Assembly: GCF_002278925.1 (NCBI RefSeq)
Contig: NZ_NCJH01000002.1
Location: forward strand, 62,001 to 126,000
Length of the DNA: 64,000 nucleotides
Reading direction: 5' to 3'
Source: Polaromonas sp. 39-63-25
GTDB taxonomy: Bacteria > Pseudomonadota > Gammaproteobacteria > Burkholderiales > Burkholderiaceae_C
The notes below the pieces were generated by a model. That model made no database searches and had not been told where the DNA came from. It saw only the letters and a list, made by a program, of their open reading frames with translations. Every line of letters begins with the position of its first letter. The stretch's first letter is position 1. Below are positions 34,361-43,281 of this stretch, in pieces. The translations under genes were made by a program, and so were the position numbers.

Positions 34361-34603
34361 ATGGAATTTTTCAAGCCATCCGCCCTCTGGGTCGTGGACT
34401 TCCACTACGAAGGCCGTGCGCGCCGCTGGTTCAAGGCCTTCGGCCCCAAGGACGATCCGTTCCAGAAAATGACGGACACCCTGCAAGACCTGTACGGCGA
34501 CCGCGCCAAACTGGCGACGGTGCGCAAGGCAACCGAGGAAGAGGAATTGCAGTACCTGCGCGGCGAAGAACCGAAAAACAGCTACTGCCCGACGGGGCGC
34601 TGA
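34361..34603 (+). CDS. Small hypothetical protein
   Basis: 80 residues. The sequence has the look of a folded soluble domain (LWVVDFHYEGRARRWFKAFG, then QKMTDTLQDLYGDRAKLATV) and ends EEPKNSYCPTGR. No family recognised. Codon use is typical. It is monocistronic and convergent with the phosphodiesterase gene, separated by a palindromic stretch. Confidence 0.6.
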   Translation: MEFFKPSALWVVDFHYEGRARRWFKAFGPKDDPFQKMTDTLQDLYGDRAKLATVRKATEEEELQYLRGEEPKNSYCPTGR

Positions 34604-34619
34604 CCGGGCGCTAAACGGG

Positions 34620-34695
34620 GAAATTCATGCGGCATGGCCCGCCGCGCCATGGCGCGGCTTCACACCTGTCTGCGCGCGCGGCCGCATGAAATTTC
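34620..34695. terminator. Long inverted repeat between convergent genes, possible bidirectional terminator
   Basis: GAAATTCATGCGGC (34620-34633) pairs with GCCGCATGAAATTTC (34681-34695), with one extra T. The loop contains a perfect 18-bp palindrome, GCCGCGCCATGGCGCGGC (34641-34658). It sits between the stop codons of two convergent genes. There is no T-run, so termination is inferred from position and structure. Confidence 0.45.
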
Positions 34696-34701
34696 AGGGG
34701 G

Positions 34702-35493
34702 TCATTCGCCGAGCCAGAACCGTTCGCTGCTGTCCAGGAAATCGTGCACGTGGACCGTCACAGACTCCTCCTGGAGGAGGACCACGCTGTACTGCGGTGG
34801 CTCATGGCTGCCTGGAATATTCGTTGTTTCATCCAGCCTCAAGGCCACCTGGTGATTGGTGCCCCGCATGGTCGAAAACGGGATGCCGCGCCAGCTGCCG
34901 AAAATAGGCCGATGAATGTGGCCGAAGAACAAATGCCTGATGCGCTGGGTATGCCCTTGCAGCGCCGCCTGAAAAGGCCCGGTCTCCAGCAAGGCAATGC
35001 GGTCCATGGAGGGAATGCCCAGGGCAAACGCCGGGTGGTGCATGAACAGCAACACCGGCCGGTCATCCTCCGCCAGCCGGTCGGCCAGCCATTGGGCGCG
35101 TTTTTCGCACAACACGCCGTAACTCACGCCGGGTTCGTTCGTGTCCAGGAAGATGCCGCGGTACTCGCCGATGGGCGACTCATACTGGACAAAACCGTTC
35201 GCATCAGTCTGTACCTGCGGAAAAAATTCCCGGAAATTGGCGCGGTTGTCATGGTTGCCCAGGATGGGCAGGACAGGCATCGGCAGCCGGGCCAACTGCT
35301 CGGACAGCTGGCGGTAGGCGTCCCTATGGCCCACATGCGCCAGGTCGCCCGTGACCACGCACAAGCTGGCGTCGGAGTGGTCCTGAATGACACTGTCCAG
35401 GCAACGCGCCAGTCGCTTGCAGGGGTCCAGCCCATAGAGGGCATGGCCCTGCTCGACGAGGTGGGTATCGGTGATGTGAATGAACTTCAGCAC
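34702..35493 (-). CDS. Metallophosphoesterase (GpdQ/CpdA-type phosphodiesterase)
   Basis: 263 residues. The binuclear metal site is visible: D9 and H11 in FIHITDTHL, then D in VTGDLAHVGH, N and H in LGNHDN, and H in LLFMHHPAF and GHIHRPIFG. This class III layout is shared by GpdQ (glycerophosphodiesterase) and CpdA (cAMP phosphodiesterase). It is the last gene of a transport operon of the glycerol-3-phosphate type, so an imported phosphodiester is the more likely substrate. It starts 12 bp after the binding-protein gene. Confidence 0.85.
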   Translation of the reverse strand: MLKFIHITDTHLVEQGHALYGLDPCKRLARCLDSVIQDHSDASLCVVTGDLAHVGHRDAYRQLSEQLARLPMPVLPILGNHDNRANFREFFPQVQTDANGFVQYESPIGEYRGIFLDTNEPGVSYGVLCEKRAQWLADRLAEDDRPVLLFMHHPAFALGIPSMDRIALLETGPFQAALQGHTQRIRHLFFGHIHRPIFGSWRGIPFSTMRGTNHQVALRLDETTNIPGSHEPPQYSVVLLQEESVTVHVHDFLDSSERFWLGE

Positions 35494-35505
35494 GACAGCT
35501 CCTGA

Positions 35506-36771
35506 TCAGCGTGGCAGCAAGGCCTGCACAGCCTTGCTCATGTCGGCCAGCGCGGCCTCGGGCTGGGCCGCTTTCGACACCACGGTCTGCAGCCGATCCT
35601 TGATGACGTCCGTGATCTTGAGGCCGTTTTCGCCGGGGAAAGCGTACCAGCCCGTCAGGACGGGCAACTGCTTGACGGCCGTGAGGTAGTTCGGGTTTTG
35701 CTCATAAAACGGCTTGAGCATGGTGGCGTCGTTCGCCGGAATCAGGTTGGCTGGGAAATAACCCGTTCCCTTCACCATCGTCGTGGCGCCCAGGGGGCCC
35801 GTGGTGAATTTGATGTATTCCCACGCGGCTTTCTGTTTGGCCGGGTCCTTGGTGAACATCATCGCGACATTCCCGCCGGCAGGCAGGCGTCCGGTGCCAG
35901 TCGGGATGGGGAAACGCGCCGTGCGCACTTCGAAGCGCTTGCCGACTTCCTTCATCACGGTACCCAGGTTGGACGTGGAGTGCGACCAGATGGCCAGGTT
36001 GCCGGACACGAAGTCCTGCCGCGAGGTGGCCGACGACACGTCGCGCATGGTGCCCTCGTTGACCATCTTCGCCAGGGTCTGGATGGATGCCTTGCCCGGC
36101 GCGCCGTCGAAGGCCACCTTCTTTTCGTCGGCGCTCAGCATCGTGCCGCCGTTCGAAAACACCAGCGCTTGCCACATCCAGTTGCCGGTGATGTCCCAGT
36201 CGAAGTGGAACCCGTGCGTGCCGGCGCCACTGGCCTTGGCCTTGCGCGCCAGCTCGAAGATGCCGTCCCAGGTGGTGGGGAACTGGTCGACGTTACCGCC
36301 GGCCTTGCGAATCAGGTCGGCGTTGAAATAAATGATGGGCGTGGACAGCGCAAAGCCGATGCCGACCTGCTTGCCGTTGACCTGACCCAGGGAGAGCAGC
36401 GCCTTGTCATAGCCCATTTGGGACCAACCTTTTTCCGCCTGGATGAAGGGCGTCATGTCCACGGCGATGCCACGATCCGCGAAGATGCGCTGGCGGTTCA
36501 GCCCCTGGTAGGACACGTCGGCCAGCTGGTTGGTGACCGCCTGGCGCAGGGACTGCTGTGTTGCTTCCTCGTAGCCCGGGGTCGGCGCGCGGAAGCTGAC
36601 CTTGTACTGTGGGAATTTCGCCATGAAGTCCTGGGCGACTTTCTCGTGGACTTCCTTGAAAAGCTGGGGAAATGGGTAGTCGACCACGATCTCAACCGGC
36701 TGCTGGGCTTGCACCACGCCACAGGTCAGCAGCGCAGCGGCGGCGATGGATTTCAGAAAAATGCGTTTCAT
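35506..36771 (-). CDS. ABC transporter solute-binding protein (UgpB-like)
   Basis: 421 residues. Signal peptide 1-22 (LLTCGVVQA|Q). The mature protein has the family 1 layout (PVEIVVDYPFPQLFKEVHEK; FADRGIAVDMTPFIQAEKGW; NYLTAVKQLP near the end) shared by glycerol-3-phosphate and other oligosaccharide-type binding proteins. It is in an operon with two permeases and an ATPase. The presence of a phosphodiesterase and a HAD phosphatase on either side suggests an organophosphate ligand; the ligand is inference. Confidence 0.85.
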   Translation of the reverse strand: MKRIFLKSIAAAALLTCGVVQAQQPVEIVVDYPFPQLFKEVHEKVAQDFMAKFPQYKVSFRAPTPGYEEATQQSLRQAVTNQLADVSYQGLNRQRIFADRGIAVDMTPFIQAEKGWSQMGYDKALLSLGQVNGKQVGIGFALSTPIIYFNADLIRKAGGNVDQFPTTWDGIFELARKAKASGAGTHGFHFDWDITGNWMWQALVFSNGGTMLSADEKKVAFDGAPGKASIQTLAKMVNEGTMRDVSSATSRQDFVSGNLAIWSHSTSNLGTVMKEVGKRFEVRTARFPIPTGTGRLPAGGNVAMMFTKDPAKQKAAWEYIKFTTGPLGATTMVKGTGYFPANLIPANDATMLKPFYEQNPNYLTAVKQLPVLTGWYAFPGENGLKITDVIKDRLQTVVSKAAQPEAALADMSKAVQALLPR

Positions 36772-36795
36772 GGGGTTTACTCCTAAATTGATGAA

Positions 36796-37629
36796 CTAAC
36801 CTTTGACGCCAGTGAGCGTCACACCTTCAATAAAGCGCTTTTGCGCTGCGATAAAAAACAGAACCAGCGGCGCGGTGATCAGCACCGTGCCCGCCATCAG
36901 GGGGCCGTAGTCGGTGCCGGCCTCCTCGTTGCGAAAGAACATGGTCCCGAGGGGCGGCGTGGCGAGTTCGGGCGAAGCGATGACCAGCAGCGGCCAGAAG
37001 TAGTCATTCCAGTGCCACACCACGGAAAATATGGAGAAGGCAAACAGGGCCGGAATCGCGGTCGGCAGCATCACCCGCCAGACCAGTTCCAGCTCGCTCA
37101 TGCCGTCCAGGCGCGCGGCGTGAATCAGGTCGTCGGGCACCGTACGGAAGAATTGCCGCATCAGGAAGATGCCAAAAGCCGAGATGATGAACGGCACAAT
37201 CAGGGCCGACAGGGTGTTGAGCAGGCCCAGGTGATGCAGCATCACGTAGATGGGAATGGCCGTGGCCTGATGGGGAATCATCAGCGCCAGCAGCACCAGC
37301 CGCCAGGCCCAGGTCTTGCCCCGGAAGTCGAGCTTGGCAAAGGCGTAAGCCGCCGGCAGCGCCACCACGATCTGCAGGACCAGAATGGCCGCGCACACGA
37401 CAATGCCGTTCCAGAGATAACGCAGCAGGGGCACCTTGGTCAGCGCCTGTGTGTAGTTTTCAACCAATGCCAGCCTGCTTGGCAACAGGGAGAATTCCCG
37501 CGTGAAAATCTCGTCGGCCGGTTTCAGGGAGGTCAGCACCATCCAGATGAACGGGGCAAGGAAGACGGCGGCACCGGTCATCAACACCAGATGGCGAAAG
37601 CTGCGAAAGAGGATGGATGGACGTTTCAT
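36796..37629 (-). CDS. ABC transporter permease (UgpE-like)
   Basis: 277 residues, six membrane helices, with the EAA loop FFRTVPDDLIHAARLDGMSELELVWRVMLP (about 160-189) that contacts the ATPase. FIWMVLTSLKPADEIF near the N-terminus is typical of MalG/UgpE-type subunits. It partners the permease upstream; start and stop overlap by one base. Confidence 0.9.
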   Translation of the reverse strand: MKRPSILFRSFRHLVLMTGAAVFLAPFIWMVLTSLKPADEIFTREFSLLPSRLALVENYTQALTKVPLLRYLWNGIVVCAAILVLQIVVALPAAYAFAKLDFRGKTWAWRLVLLALMIPHQATAIPIYVMLHHLGLLNTLSALIVPFIISAFGIFLMRQFFRTVPDDLIHAARLDGMSELELVWRVMLPTAIPALFAFSIFSVVWHWNDYFWPLLVIASPELATPPLGTMFFRNEEAGTDYGPLMAGTVLITAPLVLFFIAAQKRFIEGVTLTGVKG

Positions 37630-38498
37630 CAGTAGTGGGTCTTTCGTTCCATGGCCAGGTGCTGCAGCTGGGTGAGAAAGAAGATGCCTGCAATGAACAC
37701 CACCGTCATCGCACTGGCATAACCCATGCGGAGAAAACTGAAGCCTTCCGAATAGATGGTGTGGAGCAGAACTTCGGTGGCCTTGTTGGGGCCGCCCTTG
37801 GTCAGCACATGCACGGTGTCGAACACCTGCAGGGCCCGGATGGCGCAGACGGTGACGACAAAAAGCGTGGTGGGCCCCAGCAGCGGCCAGGTGATGCGCC
37901 GGAAGCGGTCCAGGGGATGTTCGATGCCGTCCAGGGCGCCGGCGTCGCGAATGTCCTGGGGAATGCTCTTGAGCCCTGCCAGGAAGAGGACAAGGGCCAG
38001 TCCGGACATCTGCCAGATGCCAATCGCGGCGAGCGAGTAAAGCGCGGACCGGCCGTCATTGAGCCAGTTGCGTGGCTCCATGCCCAGCAATCCAAGCACC
38101 TGATTGACCAGGCCCACACTGGGGTGCAGCAGAAATTGCCAGACCACCGCCATGGCGATCAGGGTGGAGGCCACCGGCATGAAAAATGCCGTCCTGTAGA
38201 AGGTGCGGAGCTGGGTGTCCGACTCAATCAACAGAGCCGCCCCCAGGCCGATGGTGATCGAGCCCAATGTCACCACGACCAGGTACGTGAGTGTGTTGGA
38301 AATCGATTTCTGAAAGACCGGGTCGGCCACCAGCTCGCGGTAGTTCGCCAGCCCGACCCAATCCAGGGTCGCGGCGCCGAATTGCCAGTTGGTCAGGGAC
38401 ATGACCGCCACGATGGCAACGGGCACCACAAGCAGCATCAGGATGAGTACCGTCGCTGGCGTAAGCAACAGGGCGGTGTGTAGCGGATTGACTCGCAT
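37629..38498 (-). CDS. ABC transporter permease (UgpA-like)
   Basis: 289 residues, six membrane helices, with the EAA-type loop LKSIPQDIRDAGALDGIEHPLDRFRRITWPLL. TPATVLILMLLVVPVAIVAVMSLTNW forms the first helix. It is the MalF/UgpA-type partner of the following permease. It starts 9 bp after the ATPase gene. Confidence 0.9.
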   Translation of the reverse strand: MRVNPLHTALLLTPATVLILMLLVVPVAIVAVMSLTNWQFGAATLDWVGLANYRELVADPVFQKSISNTLTYLVVVTLGSITIGLGAALLIESDTQLRTFYRTAFFMPVASTLIAMAVVWQFLLHPSVGLVNQVLGLLGMEPRNWLNDGRSALYSLAAIGIWQMSGLALVLFLAGLKSIPQDIRDAGALDGIEHPLDRFRRITWPLLGPTTLFVVTVCAIRALQVFDTVHVLTKGGPNKATEVLLHTIYSEGFSFLRMGYASAMTVVFIAGIFFLTQLQHLAMERKTHY

Positions 38499-38507
38499 GG
38501 TCCGGCC

Positions 38508-39656
38508 TCAGGCGGCTTTGCTCATGACAGGCGGGAGGGCTTCAAACGGCTGGCGCTGGCCATCGGCATCGAACAGATGGATTTCACCAATGGGCACCGA
38601 AACCCGAAGCGCCTGGCCCACCCGGATCGCCGGGCTGTTGGCGGGGAAACAGAATACGCAGGCGTCTTCGATGCCATCGACCTGGAGCGATGCAATCAGT
38701 TCGGCGCCGGTGTACTCCACATTCACCAGGGTGCCTTCAACTTCCAGTCCGTCCACGGACTCCAGCGTCCCGGCCTGGGGCCTGAACGCAATGCGGCAGG
38801 GGCCGGTCTTGCCGTGGGAGTGACCAACCAGCCGGCCTTGCGCCCACACGACACCATGCGCTTTGACTTCGCCGTCGAGCAGGTTGATGCGCGGCGCGCC
38901 CACGAAGCGGGCAACGTCGAGGTTGGCGGGCCGTGTATAGATTTCCTCGGGTGTTCCGAGTTGCAGAATGCGCCCTTCACGCATCACCGCGACACGGTCC
39001 GACATGGACATGGCTTCATGCTGGTCGTGGGTGACGTAGATGAAGGTCACGCCCAACTGGTCATGAAGCTGACGGATTTCCCCGCGAAGTGCCTGGCGCA
39101 GGTTGGCGTCGAGGTTGGACAGCGGTTCGTCAAAAAGGAAAACGGCCGGGCGGCGCACCATGGCGCGCGCGAGGGCCACGCGCTGACGTTGACCGCCGGA
39201 CAGTTGCGCAGGCTTTCGTTCCCAAAGCCCGTCAATGCCGAGGCTCTGCGCCACCTTGCGGGCACTTGCCTGCGCCTCGGCCTTGATGCGGCGCGTATTG
39301 GCCGAAAACAATCCCGCACCCGGCAGCCGCCCCCAGAAACCGAGCCCCCGCATCAGCAAAGGCGTGCAGATGTTGCCCCCCACCGTCATGTGGGGATACA
39401 GCGCGTACGACTGGAACACCATGGCACAGTCGCGCTGACTGGGCGACAGGGCCAGCAGGTCGCGCTCGCCCAAGCGGATCGACCCTGAATCGGGCTGGTC
39501 CAGTCCGGCAATCAATTTAAGCAAGGTGGACTTGCCACAACCCGACGAGCCCAGCAGCGTCAGGAACTCGCCGTCCCTGACGGTCAGGTCCAGCCCCTTG
39601 ATGACCTTGGTATTGCCGAATTGCTTGGTGAGTCCGGAAATATGAATGTCAGGCAT
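38508..39656 (-). CDS. ABC transporter ATP-binding protein (UgpC/MalK-like)
   Basis: 382 residues. Walker A GSSGCGKST (36-44), signature LSGGQRQRVALARA, Walker B VFLFDEPLSNLD and the switch His of YVTHDQHEAM are complete; the C-terminal TOBE/OB domain begins at about 235 (PRINLLDGEVKAHGV). An insertion of about 20 residues (LLMRGLGFWGRLPGAGLFSA) follows the Q-loop region. It overlaps the HAD gene by 8 bp. It powers the two permeases encoded next. Confidence 0.92.
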   Translation of the reverse strand: MPDIHISGLTKQFGNTKVIKGLDLTVRDGEFLTLLGSSGCGKSTLLKLIAGLDQPDSGSIRLGERDLLALSPSQRDCAMVFQSYALYPHMTVGGNICTPLLMRGLGFWGRLPGAGLFSANTRRIKAEAQASARKVAQSLGIDGLWERKPAQLSGGQRQRVALARAMVRRPAVFLFDEPLSNLDANLRQALRGEIRQLHDQLGVTFIYVTHDQHEAMSMSDRVAVMREGRILQLGTPEEIYTRPANLDVARFVGAPRINLLDGEVKAHGVVWAQGRLVGHSHGKTGPCRIAFRPQAGTLESVDGLEVEGTLVNVEYTGAELIASLQVDGIEDACVFCFPANSPAIRVGQALRVSVPIGEIHLFDADGQRQPFEALPPVMSKAA

Positions 39657-40353
39657 GGCAGGCCTCCTTGTTGGCAGATTGGCGACCGAGCACCCAGTTG
39701 GTGAACTCGTTGTAGTCGCTGAAACTCGTCATGTGGGGCAACAGGTCACCGGGGTGCACTGCATATCCGCCGAGATGGGCGGCGAAGCCAACCTGCGACA
39801 GGCGGGCGCAAGAGGCATCCATGTAGGAGTCACCCACAAGCAGGGCCGCCGCGGCCGGTATTCCCATACGCTCGATAACCATGAGCAGAGGGTCTGCGGC
39901 GGGCTTGGGACGTGGCGCATCCCCCATCCCAACGACGGTGTCGAAAAGGCCGGCAATGCCAGCCTGCGTCAACAACACGTCGGTCGAGGCCCGGTCCCGG
40001 TTGGTACAGATGCCCAGCCTCATGTCGAGCGCCTTGAGCGCCAGCAATGCCTCGTGCACGTGGTCAAACAGGGGCGCTGCCGGCAGCCATCGCTGCATGT
40101 ACTGGTCCATGTACTCTTCCTCAAGCTGGCGCGCCAATCCCGGCTCCACCGCAGACGCCTGAAGGGCAATGGACTGGCGGAACATGGGCCTCAACCCTTC
40201 GTTGAGCGCCGCGCGCAGAAGCGGAGTCGAGACCTCGTGAAGGCCAGCCTGCCCCAGCACACTGTTGGCAGCCGCTGAAAGCGATGGCAGGGTATCAAAC
40301 AGGGTGCCATCGACGTCGAAAATGATTGCTCGAAACTGAGCGTTTTTGTTCAT
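39649..40353 (-). CDS. HAD-superfamily phosphatase
   Basis: 234 residues from the ATG at 40353-40351. The nucleophile motif is IIFDVDGTLFDTLPS (about 10-24); later RLGICTNRDRAS and ALLVGDSYMDA give motifs II-IV, and a four-helix cap lies between. This is the PGP/Gph-like subtype, active on small phosphorylated molecules. It is the first gene of the transporter operon and could dephosphorylate the product that the phosphodiesterase releases. The ABC ATPase gene overlaps its end by 8 bases. Confidence 0.85.
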   Translation of the reverse strand: MNKNAQFRAIIFDVDGTLFDTLPSLSAAANSVLGQAGLHEVSTPLLRAALNEGLRPMFRQSIALQASAVEPGLARQLEEEYMDQYMQRWLPAAPLFDHVHEALLALKALDMRLGICTNRDRASTDVLLTQAGIAGLFDTVVGMGDAPRPKPAADPLLMVIERMGIPAAAALLVGDSYMDASCARLSQVGFAAHLGGYAVHPGDLLPHMTSFSDYNEFTNWVLGRQSANKEACHA

Positions 40354-40402
40354 AACGTGAATGCTACGAACACAAAATGTCAATTTCATGACTCAGAAGG
40401 CC

Positions 40403-40420
40403 TTTTTCATGAATGAAAAA
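40403..40420. promoter_or_regulatory. Operator candidate between HAD operon and DeoR gene
   Basis: TTTTTCAT and ATGAAAAA form a perfect 8-bp inverted repeat with a 2-base centre. A further TTTCATG half-site lies at 40384-40390. It is between divergent promoters, so binding of the DeoR-type protein there would control both. Confidence 0.6.
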
Positions 40421-40478
40421 TGTTCTTTGTTGTTTGTTTCTGGTTTCTAATACCCCAAATCTTTCACCCTGGATCCGC

Positions 40479-41279
40479 ATGCTCAAAGCCGCTCGCCACA
40501 AGGAAATCATTGCCCTGCTGCAAAGCGGTGGGGTGGTCGAAGTCAACACGCTGGCCGACAGGTTTCAGACCTCGCCCATCACGATTCGGCGCGACCTGAT
40601 CGAACTCCATGAACGGGGGCTGGTTGAGCGAACCCGTGGCGGCGCCGTTTCCGGCGAGGTCATTGCCGAGGGTTGGGCCCGCTACGAAAGCATCAGCTAC
40701 GCGGAACGCGAGCGGGAAAATGTCCGGGAAAAACGCGCCATCGCCGAACTCGCCGCGCAGCATGTTTCGGACGGTGACTGCATTCTGGTCAACGCGGGGA
40801 CAACCTCACGGCATTTGGCCGAGGCCCTGCGCGGTCACCAAAACCTGCATGTCGTGACCAACGGACTGACGGTCGCCATGGAGTTCGCCAGAAGCCGGAA
40901 CGCTTCCGTCTATCTTTTGCCAGGCACCGTTGACTTCAAGAAAATGGCGACCGTCTGCCGCCCTGCCCCCGGCACCTTTGACGACATCTCGGTTCGTGCC
41001 GCTTTTCTTGGCGTCAACGGCATCTCGCCTTCGGGGGGGATCGCCATGCTTTCGCCAGAGGAGGCCGCCATGAACCGGGCCTTCATCGACGCGGCGCAGA
41101 CTGTCACCGTGATGGTGGACTCGTCGAAGTTCCACTCCCAGGCCATCTTCCGGATTGCCCACCTGGACAAAGTAACGCGCATCATCACCGATGCAGGCAT
41201 CGACCAGGACATCAGGGACGAACTCGAAAAGTTGAGCGTGGAGGTGCTTGTCGCGTCGCCGGATGATGCGTCATCATGA
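40479..41279 (+). CDS. DeoR-family transcriptional regulator (GlpR-like)
   Basis: 266 residues from the ATG at 40479. The N-terminal winged helix is RHKEIIALLQSGGVVEVNTL, ADRFQTSPITIRRDLIELHE and RGLVERTRGGAV, the DeoR signature; the sugar-phosphate isomerase-like C-domain has CILVNAGTTSRHLAEAL. DeoR regulators of this type respond to phosphorylated sugars or glycerol phosphate. It is divergent from the HAD-ABC-phosphodiesterase operon and most likely represses it. Confidence 0.9.
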   Translation: MLKAARHKEIIALLQSGGVVEVNTLADRFQTSPITIRRDLIELHERGLVERTRGGAVSGEVIAEGWARYESISYAERERENVREKRAIAELAAQHVSDGDCILVNAGTTSRHLAEALRGHQNLHVVTNGLTVAMEFARSRNASVYLLPGTVDFKKMATVCRPAPGTFDDISVRAAFLGVNGISPSGGIAMLSPEEAAMNRAFIDAAQTVTVMVDSSKFHSQAIFRIAHLDKVTRIITDAGIDQDIRDELEKLSVEVLVASPDDASS

Positions 41280-41365
41280 AGCGAGCGGTATTGACGCGGC
41301 GTCGCCTCACGTTTCGCGCGGCGGCGGCCAGTTCCTGAAGAACTTGCGCAAAGGGAAGCCCAAAG

Positions 41366-41405
41366 CAAAAAGGGTTTGCTTCTATTTTCATAGCAGCAAA
41401 CCCTT
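41366..41405 (-). terminator. Rho-independent terminator after the tRNA genes
   Basis: On the minus strand AAGGGTTTGCT (41405-41395) pairs with AGCAAACCCTT (41380-41370), followed by a run of Ts. The loop of 14 bases itself contains a CTAT/ATAG mini-stem. It lies just past the 3' end of tRNA-Asp. Confidence 0.8.
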
Positions 41406-41411
41406 CAATAC

Positions 41412-41488
41412 TGGCGGAGTGGACGGGACTCGAACCCGCGACCCCCGGCGTGACAGGCCGGTATTCTAACCAACTGAACTACCACTCC
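41412..41488 (-). tRNA. tRNA-Asp (anticodon GTC)
   Basis: 77 bases including an encoded CCA. The acceptor stem GGAGTGG pairs with CCACTCC, the anticodon loop is CCTGTCACG with anticodon GTC, and the T loop is GGTTCGAGTCC. It is third in a group Ala-Glu-Asp. Confidence 0.95.
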
Positions 41489-41585
41489 TGGTAGTGACAA
41501 CTTTCGCTCTTTCGAGCCAAGTCGCCTGCTTGCGCAGGCTTGTTGTCAACTTGTGCCTTGTGCTTCACATCGCTGTGAAGAATTC

Positions 41586-41661
41586 TGGCGACCCTAAGGG
41601 GATTCGAACCCCTGTAGCCACCGTGAAAGGGTGGTGTCCTAGGCCTCTAGACGATAGGGTC
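41586..41661 (-). tRNA. tRNA-Glu (anticodon TTC)
   Basis: 76 bases with encoded CCA. Acceptor stem GACCCTA with TAGGGTC; anticodon loop CCTTTCACG with anticodon TTC; T loop GGTTCGAATCC. It lies between tRNA-Ala and tRNA-Asp and close to gltX, which encodes the enzyme that charges it. Confidence 0.95.
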
Positions 41662-41751
41662 TAAACCTTGGAACTTCCGTCAGCAGGCTTTTTGTTTTTA
41701 CACAAAGGCCCGCCAAAAAAACTCTACTCAAAAAACTTTTCGACCATTTAA

Positions 41752-41827
<76 letters not shown>

Positions 41828-41877
41828 CTGTTGCAAGTTTCCCTGCAATCGTCGAGCCTTGAATTATAGCCCGAAAA

Positions 41878-43281
41878 TCAGAGCCTTTTCAAGTGGACGA
41901 GACGCGCGATCACGTTTTCCCTGTCCATCAATGACAAAAAAGCATCGAGCGACGGCGTTTGCTGGCGCCCGGCAACCAACACCCGTACCGGCATGGCCAG
42001 TTGCGGCATCTTCAGGCCCTTGTCCAGCAGCACCTGCTTGATGGCGGCCGCGATCGCCGGCTTGTTCCACTCGCAGCTGGCCAGCAACTCCGCGAGCTGG
42101 TACACGGCCGGGGCCACATCGGCCGGCACATGGGCCTGGATGTCTTCAGCACTGACCGGCTCATGGCTGACCAGCACGCCCATCCAGTCGGCCAGTTCCA
42201 CCAGGGTGCTGCAACGGTCTTTCAGCAGGGCGCAGGCGGCCACGCGCCGGTCTGCATCGAGGCCGGCCAGCGCACGCTCATTGAGGAAGGGCAACACCAG
42301 TTCGGCAAGCCTGTCGTCGGCCAGCGCCTTGATGTGCTGGGCGTTGACCCAGCGCAGCTTGGTTTCGTCGAACTGCGCCGCACTTTTGCCGAGGTGGTCG
42401 AGGTTGAACCATTGCAGGAACTGTTCGCGGCTGAAGATTTCATCGTCGCCGTGGCTCCAGCCCAGGCGCGCCAGGTAGTTGACCATGGCATCAGGCAGGT
42501 AGCCTTCTTCGGCGTACTGCGTGACCGCCTTGGCACCGTGGCGCTTGCTCATTTTTTCGCCCTGCTCATTGAGCACGGTCGGCAGGTGGGCGTAAACCGG
42601 CACATCCTTGCCCAAGGCACGGAAGATGTTGATCTGGCGCGGCGTGTTGTTGATGTGGTCGTCGCCGCGGATCACATGGGTGATCGCCATGTCGAGATCG
42701 TCAACGACCACGCAGAAGTTGTAGGTCGGCGTGCCGTCGGGCCGCGCGATCACGAGGTCGTCGAGCTCGTCGTTGCTGATCTCGATGCGGCCCTTGACCT
42801 TGTCGTCCCAGACCACGGCGCCGTGCTGCGGGTTCTTGAAACGCAGCACCGGCAGCACGCCTGCGGGAACCGGTGGCAGGGTCTTGCCGGGTTCCGGCCG
42901 CCAGGTGCCGTCGTAACGGGGTTTCTGTTTTTCGGCCATCTGCTTCTCGCGCAGGGCATCAAGTTCGGCCATGCTCATGTAGCAGGGGTAGACATGGCCT
43001 GCGGCCTGCAACTCGGCCAGCACCGCCTTGTAGCGGTCCATGCGCTGCATCTGGTAGTACGGACCTTCGTCGTAGTCCAGGCCCAGCCAGCGCATGCTTT
43101 CGATGATCACGTCCACCGCGGCCTGCGAGGAACGCTCGACATCCGTGTCTTCAATGCGCAGGATGAAGTCACCGCCGGTGGCGCGTGCAAAAGCCCAGGG
43201 GTAGAGCGCCGAGCGGATGTTGCCGAGATGGATGAAGCCTGTCGGTGATGGTGCAAACCGGGTTCTTGTTTTTGGTGTCAT
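41878..43281 (-). CDS. gltX: Glutamyl-tRNA synthetase
   Basis: 467 residues, class I synthetase. The HIGH motif appears as FIHLGN (16-21) after APSPTG; the KMSKR loop is [11 protein letters not shown]. The C-terminal anticodon-binding part is complete. It is upstream of the tRNA-Ala/Glu/Asp group on the same strand, a frequent arrangement in Betaproteobacteria. It begins 4 bp inside the end of metZ, so it is probably co-transcribed with it. Confidence 0.97.
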   Translation of the reverse strand: MTPKTRTRFAPSPTGFIHLGNIRSALYPWAFARATGGDFILRIEDTDVERSSQAAVDVIIESMRWLGLDYDEGPYYQMQRMDRYKAVLAELQAAGHVYPCYMSMAELDALREKQMAEKQKPRYDGTWRPEPGKTLPPVPAGVLPVLRFKNPQHGAVVWDDKVKGRIEISNDELDDLVIARPDGTPTYNFCVVVDDLDMAITHVIRGDDHINNTPRQINIFRALGKDVPVYAHLPTVLNEQGEKMSKRHGAKAVTQYAEEGYLPDAMVNYLARLGWSHGDDEIFSREQFLQWFNLDHLGKSAAQFDETKLRWVNAQHIKALADDRLAELVLPFLNERALAGLDADRRVAACALLKDRCSTLVELADWMGVLVSHEPVSAEDIQAHVPADVAPAVYQLAELLASCEWNKPAIAAAIKQVLLDKGLKMPQLAMPVRVLVAGRQQTPSLDAFLSLMDRENVIARLVHLKRL

